Source: an uncultured Phascolarctobacterium sp.
GTDB lineage: Bacteria; Bacillota; Negativicutes; Acidaminococcales; Acidaminococcaceae
DNA: 6,523 nucleotides
NCBI GenBank assembly: GCA_900551335.1
Contig: URVO01000075.1
Span: 1 to 6,523 of the forward strand
Direction of reading: 5' to 3'
The notes beneath the pieces are model-generated. The model saw nothing but the letters and a program-made list of their open reading frames with translations, did not search any database and was not told where the DNA came from. This document shows, piece by piece, positions 1 to 5,183 of the stretch (its first letter is position 1; every line of letters starts with the position of its first letter). The translations under genes were made by a program, and so were the position numbers.

Positions 1-1092
1 CATATCCCACAGCACGATATCAGCCAGCTGACCGGCTTCCAGACGGCCAAGGTTTTCAAAGCCCAGTGTCTTGGCACCGTCCACCGTTGCCATCTCCCAA
101 GCCTTGCTTGCCGGAACAACGAGCGGATCAAAGGTCGTTGCCTTATGCAGCATCGCTGCAGCGCGACATTCCTCCAGCATATCCAGATTATTATTGCTGG
201 ACGCGCCGTCCGTGCCCAGGCCTACGCAGATGCCCTTCTCCAGCATACGCGCCACCGGAGCGATGCCGCTGGCAAGCTTCAGGTTGCTCTGCGGATTATG
301 AGCCACGCGCACGTGCTTAGCTGCCATGATGTCCATATCCTCTTCCGTCAGGTGTACGCAGTGCGCAGCGATAGTGCCGAGCTCGAACATGCCCAGCTTA
401 TCCATGAGCTGAATCGGCGTCATGCCATGCTCCTTGAGCACTGTATCAACCTCAAACTTCGTTTCACAAAGGTGCATCTGAATTTCTGCCTTATTCGCAG
501 CAGCCTCGGCAATAACCTTCTCCAGATAATCCACCGGACAGGTATAGGGAGCATGCGGACCGTAGGTCACACGGATGCGGCCATTGTCATAGCCCTGCCA
601 GTTTTTCGCCAGCACAGTATTCTCTGCAAGCTTAACGTCCTTGTCCGGCGCTACGCCAATCAGGCCACGGCAGAGGTTGGCACGAATGCCGGTTTCAGCG
701 CAGGCACGCGCTACGTCCTCCATGAAAGCGTACATATCGGCAAAGCAGGTGGTGCCGCCCTTAAGCATTTCGACAATGCCCAGCATCGCACCCCAATAGA
801 TGTCGTTCGCATCCATCTTATCCTCGATAGGCCAGATTTTATTCTGCAGCCAGTCCATGAGCGCCATATCGTCAGCATAGCTGCGCAGCAGCGTCATAGA
901 TACGTGGCCATGGGTATTAACCATGCCGGCTGTGGCCAGCTTACCCTTGCCGTTGACGATTTCGTCAGCAGCAAAGTCCGCAGGAACGTCCTTGCCTACA
1001 TAGACAATCTTGTTATCCTCAATCGCAATATTCTGCAGCTCACCGTTAGGCGTATGCAGCAGCTCGATATCTTCTATTAATACCTTACTCAA
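1..1092 (-). CDS. mtaD: MtaD/DadD-type deaminase of 5'-methylthioadenosine / S-adenosylhomocysteine / 5'-deoxyadenosine (amidohydrolase), C-terminus cut by window edge
   Basis: A cytosolic metal-dependent amidohydrolase that would deaminate the adenine of MTA, SAH, 5'-deoxyadenosine or adenosine to the inosine derivative and ammonia. The visible 364 residues show the ordered family signature: NTHGH (59-63, metal ligands H61 and H63), MHLCET (206-211, metal His207 and catalytic Glu210), AHCVHL (243-248, His244), and GLGTDGASSNNNLDM (291-305, metal Asp295). Family members are about 420-440 residues, so roughly 60-70 C-terminal residues lie beyond position 1. The N-terminus (SKVLIEDIELL) is the usual first beta strands. 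The start is TTG at 1092-1090: an in-frame TGA sits only three codons upstream (1101-1099), and the first in-frame ATG is at residue 57, too late for the fold. A weak AAAGAAGTG lies 7 nt upstream. It is the last visible gene of the cluster, 43 bp after the aldolase. Exact substrate preference cannot be read from the sequence; a guanine or chlorohydrolase-like relative is less likely given the context. Confidence 0.9.
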   Translation of the reverse strand, partial: MSKVLIEDIELLHTPNGELQNIAIEDNKIVYVGKDVPADFAADEIVNGKGKLATAGMVNTHGHVSMTLLRSYADDMALMDWLQNKIWPIEDKMDANDIYWGAMLGIVEMLKGGTTCFADMYAFMEDVARACAETGIRANLCRGLIGVAPDKDVKLAENTVLAKNWQGYDNGRIRVTYGPHAPYTCPVDYLEKVIAEAAANKAEIQMHLCETKFEVDTVLKEHGMTPIQLMDKLGMFELGTIAAHCVHLTEEDMDIMAAKHVRVAHNPQSNLKLASGIAPVARMLEKGICVGLGTDGASSNNNLDMLEECRAAAMLHKATTFDPLVVPASKAWEMATVDGAKTLGFENLGRLEAGQLADIVLWDM

Positions 1093-1099
1093 AAATTTT

Positions 1100-1108
1100 C
1101 ACTTCTTT
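1100..1108 (-). promoter_or_regulatory. Weak ribosome binding site deciding the TTG start of mtaD
   Basis: Read on the minus strand this is AAAGAAGTG, a partial match to AAAGGAGGTG, 7 nt before TTG at 1092. A GTG inside it (1101-1099 region, other frame) hits TAA after four codons, so it is not a usable start. The weak site plus TTG suggests lower translation of mtaD than of the upstream genes. Confidence 0.5.
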
Positions 1109-1135
1109 CGTTCAATAGTACAGTATAAGGAGTGT

Positions 1136-1813
1136 TTATTCTTCACCCTGCTGACGCTTGGAGTAATGCTTTTCGTAGAAATCATGCATTATAACAGCAT
1201 CCTCAGTGCTCAGCTCATAGACCTTGCCACCTGTGCCTGCACAAATTACAGCAATCTGCGCTGCCTTTTCCAGAATCTCGGCTACGAGCAGCGCCTCCTG
1301 CAGGTTTTTGCCCCAGCAGACAGCGCCATGGTTCGCAAGCAGTGCAGCCTTGCGTCCGCGCAAAGCTGCAACAGTTTTATCAGCCAGCTCCTGCGTACCG
1401 CAAAGTGCATATTCAGCGCAATATACGCGGCCGCCGATAATCTGCACAATATCCTCGATGATAGCAGGCACGTCCTGATGCATAGCCGCCAATGCACTTG
1501 CGTAAATGCTATGCGTATGGATGACTGCACCAGCCTCGGGATAAGCGTTGTAGATTGCCGTATGCACCTTCAGCTCTGACGAAGGAATACGCTTGCCCTC
1601 CAGCACAGCGCCCTCCCTGTCAATAAGCACCACGTCCTCAGGCTCCAGCAGCTCATAGCCGCGTCCCGACGGAGTAATCGCAATACTCTGCTCGTCAATA
1701 CGGCAGCTGATGTTACCCCAGGAGCCGGCAACAAGATTTTTAGCAATCAGCGTGTGCCCAATCTCGACGATGGCGGCACGCGCACTTTCTTTAGCCAAAA
1801 GCTGTGCTTCCAT
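1136..1813 (-). CDS. Class II aldolase/adducin family protein, probably 5-(methylthio)ribulose-1-phosphate / 5-deoxyribulose-1-phosphate aldolase
   Basis: A 225-residue, zinc-dependent class II sugar-phosphate aldolase of the L-fuculose-1-phosphate aldolase fold. The expected active-site set is visible: GNIS (33-36) and TPSGRGYE (47-54) for phosphate binding, catalytic Glu80 in SSELKVH, zinc ligands His99 and His101 in VIHTHS, and His162 in NHGAVCWG. Its length fits the family (about 205-230). Sitting with mtnA and a nucleoside phosphorylase, the likely substrate is the 1-phosphoketose made by MtnA, cleaved to dihydroxyacetone phosphate and (methylthio)acetaldehyde, as known for the Ald2-type enzymes of the DHAP shunt. 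MtnB dehydratases share this fold and remain an alternative, but no mtnC, mtnD, mtnW/X or mtnK is visible beside it; a fuculose-phosphate aldolase is a further alternative. ATG 1813 follows the ahcY stop by only 2 bp with no clear Shine-Dalgarno sequence, so translational coupling to ahcY is likely. Confidence 0.85.
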   Translation of the reverse strand: MEAQLLAKESARAAIVEIGHTLIAKNLVAGSWGNISCRIDEQSIAITPSGRGYELLEPEDVVLIDREGAVLEGKRIPSSELKVHTAIYNAYPEAGAVIHTHSIYASALAAMHQDVPAIIEDIVQIIGGRVYCAEYALCGTQELADKTVAALRGRKAALLANHGAVCWGKNLQEALLVAEILEKAAQIAVICAGTGGKVYELSTEDAVIMHDFYEKHYSKRQQGEE

Positions 1814-1815
1814 AA

Positions 1816-3060
1816 TTATTCAGCAGCCAGATATGCTTTTTGCTCTTCGCTCAGCGTATCAATGGCAGCGCCCATAGCCTGCAGCTTCAGCGCTGCAATC
1901 TCGGTGTTGAGCTCTTCCGGCAGAACATACAGCTTGTTCTCCAGCTGTCCCTTGTGGTCAAGCAGATACTTCATAGCGAGGAACTGCATAGCGAAGGACA
2001 GGTCCATGATTTCAATGGGATGACCGTCACCGCAAGCCAGGTTAACCAGACGGCCTTCGCCCAGCAGGTTCAGCTTACGACCATCTGCCATAGTATAGGT
2101 CATAATATTTTTGCGCACCTCATACGGAGCTGCAACGGAAAGCTCTTCCAGATGATGCTTGTTGATTTCTACGTCGAAGTGACCAGCGTTGCACATAACT
2201 GCGCCGTTTTTCATAACCTCCATATGCGGTTTGGTGATAACGTCCTTGCAGCCGGTTACGGTTACGAAAATATCGCCATATTTAGCAGCCTCCTGCATAG
2301 GCATTACGCGGAAGCCGTCGAAAACTGCCTCAATGCCCTTAATCGGGTCAACCTCGGTAACGATAACGTTAGCGCCTAAGCCCTTGGCACGCATAGCTAC
2401 ACCCTTGCCGCACCAGCCGTAGCCTGCAACAACAACAGTTCTGCCGGCAACGGACATGTTGGTGGTACGCATAATGCCGTCCCAAGAGGATTGGCCGGTG
2501 CCATAACGGTTATCGAACAGATACTTGCAATAAGCATCATTAACAGCAATCATCGGGAAAGCCAGGTGACCGGCAGCAGCCAGCGCCTTCAGACGATGTA
2601 CGCCGGTAGTGGTTTCCTCACTGCCGCCCATCAGCTTAGCAATCAGGTCACGACGCTCGCCGTGCAGCATATTTACCAGGTCGCCGCCGTCGTCGATAAT
2701 CAGCTCCGGCTCAACCTTCAGTGCTTCGCGCAGATACATATCGTATTCCTCGTTCGTGCAGCCATGAGTTGCAAAAACGGTTACGCCGCTGTCAACCAGA
2801 GCTGCAGCGATTTCGTCCTGCGTAGACAGCGGATTGCTGCCGGTAACAACAACGTTTGCACCAGCATTTTTCAGCACGAGTGCCAGATAAGCAGTCTTTG
2901 CTTCCAGATGGATGGTAACAACCATGTTAATGCCAGCGAACGGTTTGGTTTTGCTGTACTCCTCGTTTAGGTGGTTCAGCAGGGGCATATATTCCTTTGC
3001 CCATGCAATACGTTGATGACCAAGCGGTGCTAAGTTAATATCTTTAATAATGCTCTTCAT
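1816..3060 (-). CDS. ahcY: Adenosylhomocysteinase, short archaeal/Thermotoga-like type (possibly S-inosylhomocysteine hydrolase)
   Basis: A 414-residue NAD-dependent hydrolase that would reversibly split S-adenosylhomocysteine (or its inosine analogue) into homocysteine and the nucleoside, relieving SAH inhibition of methyltransferases. Visible motifs: SNPLSTQDE (75-83), DDGGD (123-127), EETTTGVHR (149-157), VNDAYCKYLFDNRYGTGQ (173-190, containing the active-site Lys/Asp), the NAD-binding GYGWCGKG (213-220) with acidic residues E236 and D238 after the next strand, NAGHFDVEI (291-299), and GHPIEIMDLSFAMQ (346-359). The common bacterial/eukaryotic form is about 430-490 residues, has GYGDVGKG and HPSFVMSNSF-type motifs and ends in a Lys/Tyr tail. 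This protein lacks those versions and ends KAYLAAE, which matches the short clade. ATG 3060 is preceded by AAAGGAG with a rather long 12-nt gap. It lies 78 bp downstream of mtnA, and its stop is 2 bp from the aldolase start. Confidence 0.93.
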   Translation of the reverse strand: MKSIIKDINLAPLGHQRIAWAKEYMPLLNHLNEEYSKTKPFAGINMVVTIHLEAKTAYLALVLKNAGANVVVTGSNPLSTQDEIAAALVDSGVTVFATHGCTNEEYDMYLREALKVEPELIIDDGGDLVNMLHGERRDLIAKLMGGSEETTTGVHRLKALAAAGHLAFPMIAVNDAYCKYLFDNRYGTGQSSWDGIMRTTNMSVAGRTVVVAGYGWCGKGVAMRAKGLGANVIVTEVDPIKGIEAVFDGFRVMPMQEAAKYGDIFVTVTGCKDVITKPHMEVMKNGAVMCNAGHFDVEINKHHLEELSVAAPYEVRKNIMTYTMADGRKLNLLGEGRLVNLACGDGHPIEIMDLSFAMQFLAMKYLLDHKGQLENKLYVLPEELNTEIAALKLQAMGAAIDTLSEEQKAYLAAE

Positions 3061-3065
3061 TAGTT

Positions 3066-3079
3066 ATGTATACTCCTTT
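3066..3079 (-). promoter_or_regulatory. ahcY ribosome binding site fused to a GTATAC element
   Basis: On the minus strand AAAGGAG (3079-3073) runs directly into AGTATACAT (3074-3066). This shares eight bases with the AGTATACAA arms flanking the cluster promoter at 5029-5037 and 5091-5099. The spacing of 12 nt from GGAG to ATG is long. Ribosome-site function is likely; a regulatory role for the GTATAC core is speculation. Confidence 0.5.
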
Positions 3080-3092
3080 GCTTTACCCTTCT

Positions 3093-3133
3093 GCAATTCA
3101 ATAATAATATCGTAACATATCACATTGAATTGC
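3093..3133. repeat. Perfect 10-bp inverted repeat upstream of ahcY
   Basis: GCAATTCAAT (3093-3102) and ATTGAATTGC (3124-3133) are perfect inverted copies separated by 21 bp, inside the 78-bp gap between mtnA and ahcY. The stem is AT-rich, and on the minus strand it is followed by GCAGAAGG and not a T run, so it is not a typical intrinsic terminator. It could be an operator for an internal promoter or an mRNA hairpin. TATTAT motifs on the minus strand near 3103-3110 could serve as a -10, but no good -35 is present. Confidence 0.55.
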
Positions 3134-3138
3134 TCTTC

Positions 3139-4182
3139 CTATATGGTAGAGAGGGTATCTTTTAATTCTTTTATACGTTCCACATACGGCGCTCTGAGCA
3201 CGCCATATTCTGTGATGATACCTGTAATCAGCTCGGCAGGCGTAACGTCAAACGCCGGGTTGAACACCTCAACGCCCTCGGGCGCTGTCTGCTCACTGCG
3301 GAAGCGGCGCACCTCGTCAGGCTGACGCTCCTCGATAGGAATCTGTGCGCCTGTAGAAATGCTGAAATCAAAGGTGCTCGTCGGCGCCGCGATATAAAAC
3401 GGAATGCCGTGCGCCGCCAGTGCCACGCCATAAGTGCCAATCTTGTTCGCTGTGTCGCCATTGGCAGCAATTCTGTCTGCACCGACAACTACAGCGTTAA
3501 TGCCCTTCGTGCGCATTGTCCACGCCGCCATATTATCAGTAATCAGCGTTACGGGAATCTTATCCTCGTAGAGCTCGAAGGCCGTCAGCCTTGCTCCCTG
3601 TAAAAGCGGACGTGTTTCATCAGCGTAAACCATCTGCAGCTTGCCCTGCGCATAAGCGCTGCGGATAACGCCCAGTGCCGTGCCCCAGCCGCAGGTTGCC
3701 AGCGCGCCTGCATTGCAGTGCGTCAGCACGACAGCCTTGTCTGGCAGCACCTCTGCGCCATACTCGCCCATGCGTTTATTGATGGCAATATCGTCTGCAT
3801 AAATCTGCTCTGCCTTCGCTTCAAGTGCCTTGATAATCTTGAAGGGTGGCAGGTCATCCTTATTCAGCTTCGTTGCCAGCTCATATTGCAGGTTCGCAGC
3901 CCAGGCCAGGTTTACAGCCGTCGGACGCGCCGTAATCAGGTCTGCACGCACAGCGTCCAGCGCACCAAGGAAGTCGGGCTTGTCGGCAATCTCGCGTGCC
4001 CCAAGCGCCATAGCAAAGGCTGCAGCCGCACCGATAGCCGGCGCACCACGCACCTCCAGGCGTTCAATCGCCAGCTTCACGCGCAGATAATCCTCGCAGC
4101 TGATCCATTCAATTTTATTGGGCAGCAGGGTCTGATCCAAAAGCACCAGCTTGCCCTGCTCCCAACGCATAGTTTCAACCAT
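3139..4182 (-). CDS. mtnA: S-methyl-5-thioribose-1-phosphate isomerase (MtnA)
   Basis: A cytosolic isomerase of the eIF2B-like family that converts 5-methylthioribose-1-phosphate (and probably 5-deoxyribose-1-phosphate) to the ribulose-1-phosphate. Numbering from ATG 4182 (347 residues): RGAPAIG (45-51) near the sugar-phosphate site, catalytic Cys156 in THCNAGALATCGWG, DETRPLLQGARLTAFEL (188-204), catalytic Asp236 in VVVGADRIAANGDTANKIGT, and GAQIPIEER (278-286). Length and motifs match MtnA and not the regulatory eIF2B subunits or ribose-1,5-bisphosphate isomerases. The frame also has a GTG at 4191 (350 residues), but AAGGTGAG at 4194-4187 overlaps that GTG and is well placed for ATG 4182, so I chose the ATG; an ATG at 4170 is also possible. 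It starts 10 bp after the phosphorylase stop, indicating one transcript. Its presence shows that the ribose-1-phosphate part of MTA or 5'-deoxyadenosine is metabolised further. Confidence 0.95.
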   Translation of the reverse strand: MVETMRWEQGKLVLLDQTLLPNKIEWISCEDYLRVKLAIERLEVRGAPAIGAAAAFAMALGAREIADKPDFLGALDAVRADLITARPTAVNLAWAANLQYELATKLNKDDLPPFKIIKALEAKAEQIYADDIAINKRMGEYGAEVLPDKAVVLTHCNAGALATCGWGTALGVIRSAYAQGKLQMVYADETRPLLQGARLTAFELYEDKIPVTLITDNMAAWTMRTKGINAVVVGADRIAANGDTANKIGTYGVALAAHGIPFYIAAPTSTFDFSISTGAQIPIEERQPDEVRRFRSEQTAPEGVEVFNPAFDVTPAELITGIITEYGVLRAPYVERIKELKDTLSTI

Positions 4183-4186
4183 AGGT

Positions 4187-4194
4187 CTCACCTT
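4187..4194 (-). promoter_or_regulatory. Ribosome binding site deciding the ATG start of mtnA
   Basis: The minus strand reads AAGGTGAG, overlapping the end of the phosphorylase stop codon (TAA at 4195-4193) and lying 4 nt before ATG 4182. It favours ATG 4182 over the GTG at 4191, which is inside the site. The overlap with the upstream stop suggests translational coupling. Confidence 0.65.
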
Positions 4195-4990
4195 ACAGCT
4201 TGAAGCCGCCGAATTCCTTCATGCAGGAATGACAGCCACATTTTGCTTCAACCGGCTCATCATAAGCGATGAATGCCAGAATCAGCTTCTGCATATTATC
4301 AATGCTCTGCGCCATAGCCTCGCAAACCTCGCTGTGAGACAGCGGTGTCGGAGAAATGCCTGCAGCCATATTCGTAACGATAGAGCAGTTCGTGTAGCAC
4401 AGCTCTGCCTCACGCGCCAGAATGGACTCCGGCATATTGGTCATGCCAACCAGGTCACCGCCGAGCATGGCATACATTTTGATTTCTGCAGCACTTTCAA
4501 AGCGCGGGCCTTCAGTACAAACATAAACGCCCTGCTTATGGAAGGTAATATCGGTTTTCTCCAGACATTTGATAACCTTTTCACGCAGCGCCGGGCAATA
4601 CGGATAAGTAAAGTCGCAGTGTGCTACACCACGCTCCGGGGAATCATAAAAAGTGCTGATACGGCTCTTGGTGAAGTCCAGCACGTTGTCGCAGACAACG
4701 AAATGGCCTGCCTTCATCTCCGGATTGATGGAGCCAACGGCAGTCGTCGCAAAAACCTCTTCGGTACCCAGGCTCTTAATCGCCCAGATATTTGCGCGAT
4801 AGTTTACCTTGTGCGGCGGCACGGAATGGTCAACGCCATGACGGCTGACAAAAATAACCTGGTTGCCGCTCATCATACCGATATTGCATAAAGCCTTGCC
4901 GTACGGAGTCTCAATAACTCTCTTCTCAAAGCCTTGCAAGGTTTCAGGATTGTCAATACCAGTTCCGCCAATGATAGCAATTTTACGCAT
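4193..4990 (-). CDS. mtnP: Nucleoside phosphorylase of the MTA phosphorylase family, possibly 5'-methylthioinosine phosphorylase
   Basis: A 265-residue trimeric-type (PNP/MTAP) nucleoside phosphorylase that would use phosphate to release the base from a 5'-modified nucleoside, giving a 5-modified ribose-1-phosphate for MtnA. Motifs: GGTGI (8-12, phosphate), RHG (50-52), PPHKVNYRANI (58-68), VGSINPEMKAG (85-95), CTEGPRFES (158-166), GMTNMPE (182-188), and the base-contact segment VTNMAAGISPTPLSHSEV (205-222). From memory, human MTAP has Asp220 in that segment (TDYD) for 6-aminopurines, while human PNP has Asn243 (TNK) for 6-oxopurines; here Asn207 takes the place. This raises the possibility that the real substrate is methylthioinosine or a related inosine derivative. 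The C-terminus carries CGCHSC (251-256); a C-terminal CxC is known in Sulfolobus MTAPII. ATG 4990 has a strong AAAGGAGG. First gene of the five-gene cluster. Confidence 0.9.
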   Translation of the reverse strand: MRKIAIIGGTGIDNPETLQGFEKRVIETPYGKALCNIGMMSGNQVIFVSRHGVDHSVPPHKVNYRANIWAIKSLGTEEVFATTAVGSINPEMKAGHFVVCDNVLDFTKSRISTFYDSPERGVAHCDFTYPYCPALREKVIKCLEKTDITFHKQGVYVCTEGPRFESAAEIKMYAMLGGDLVGMTNMPESILAREAELCYTNCSIVTNMAAGISPTPLSHSEVCEAMAQSIDNMQKLILAFIAYDEPVEAKCGCHSCMKEFGGFKL

Positions 4991-4997
4991 GATAATT

Positions 4998-5005
4998 CCT
5001 CCTTT
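4998..5005 (-). promoter_or_regulatory. Strong ribosome binding site of the phosphorylase gene
   Basis: The minus strand reads AAAGGAGG, 7 nt before ATG 4990, a near-perfect Shine-Dalgarno sequence. It is the best such site in the window and supports the chosen start. Confidence 0.85.
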
Positions 5006-5028
5006 TAAAATATATTGAAGCTTGATTC

Positions 5029-5099
5029 TTGTATACTATTCCGCATATATTATACCATAAAACAGACTCGATTCAAAGATATAGTTGAAAAGTATACAA
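5029..5099. repeat. Pair of inverted 9-bp GTATAC elements flanking the cluster promoter
   Basis: TTGTATACT (5029-5037) and AGTATACAA (5091-5099) are exact inverted copies, each with the palindromic core GTATAC. Their centres are 62 bp apart, about six helical turns. One lies just downstream of the predicted transcription start and the other upstream of the -35, so they bracket the promoter. The outer one partly overlaps the T run of the preceding terminator. They could be operator half-sites bound cooperatively; chance in AT-rich DNA is not excluded. Confidence 0.45.
5049..5076 (-). promoter_or_regulatory. Extended -10 sigma70-type promoter of the salvage cluster
   Basis: On the minus strand TTGAAT (5076-5071) is followed after 16 bp by a perfect TATAAT (5054-5049) with the extended TGG just before it. 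Transcription would begin near 5042, giving a leader of about 50 nt before ATG 4990. The leader is too short for a SAM riboswitch, and no SAM-box consensus is visible. This promoter follows the HAD-gene terminator, so the cluster is an independent transcription unit. Confidence 0.75.
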
Positions 5100-5178
5100 A
5101 AAAGAGGCCGCCACACTATCAAGTCTTTCTCTGTCACATGCACGTCTAGTGACAAATGGCTAATAGTGCAGCAGCCTC
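5098..5178 (-). terminator. Large nested intrinsic terminator after the HAD phosphatase gene
   Basis: On the minus strand GAGGCTGCTGCACTAT (5178-5163) pairs over 16 bp, with three G-U wobbles, with ATAGTGTGGCGGCCTC (5119-5104), followed at once by TTTTTTT. Inside the long loop a second stem pairs TGTCAC (5154-5149) with GTGACA (5137-5132). The HAD stop at 5184 is only 5 bp before the outer stem. Most intrinsic terminators are shorter, so the nested form is slightly unusual, but position and T run fit termination. Confidence 0.8.
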
Positions 5179-5183
5179 ATATT

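Noticed and set aside
145..1080. Long plus-strand open frame of 311 codons opposite mtaD
   Set aside because: It is the antisense shadow of the deaminase gene; its translation shows no recognisable motif, whereas the minus strand carries the full amidohydrolase signature.
3093..3133. Inverted repeat as a terminator of mtnA
   Set aside because: The loop is 21 bp, the stem is AT-rich and no T run follows on the minus strand.
3139..4191. GTG at 4191 as the start of mtnA
   Set aside because: The best Shine-Dalgarno sequence (4194-4187) overlaps this GTG and is spaced correctly for ATG 4182.
4151..4891. Plus-strand open frame of 246 codons opposite the phosphorylase
   Set aside because: Antisense shadow; the minus-strand phosphorylase has a strong ribosome site, a promoter and all family motifs.
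4991..5183. Possible SAM or SAH riboswitch upstream of the cluster
   Set aside because: The structured part (5098-5178) lies before the promoter and ends in a T run directly after the HAD gene, and the leader after the promoter is only about 50 nt with no SAM-box or SAH-switch consensus.
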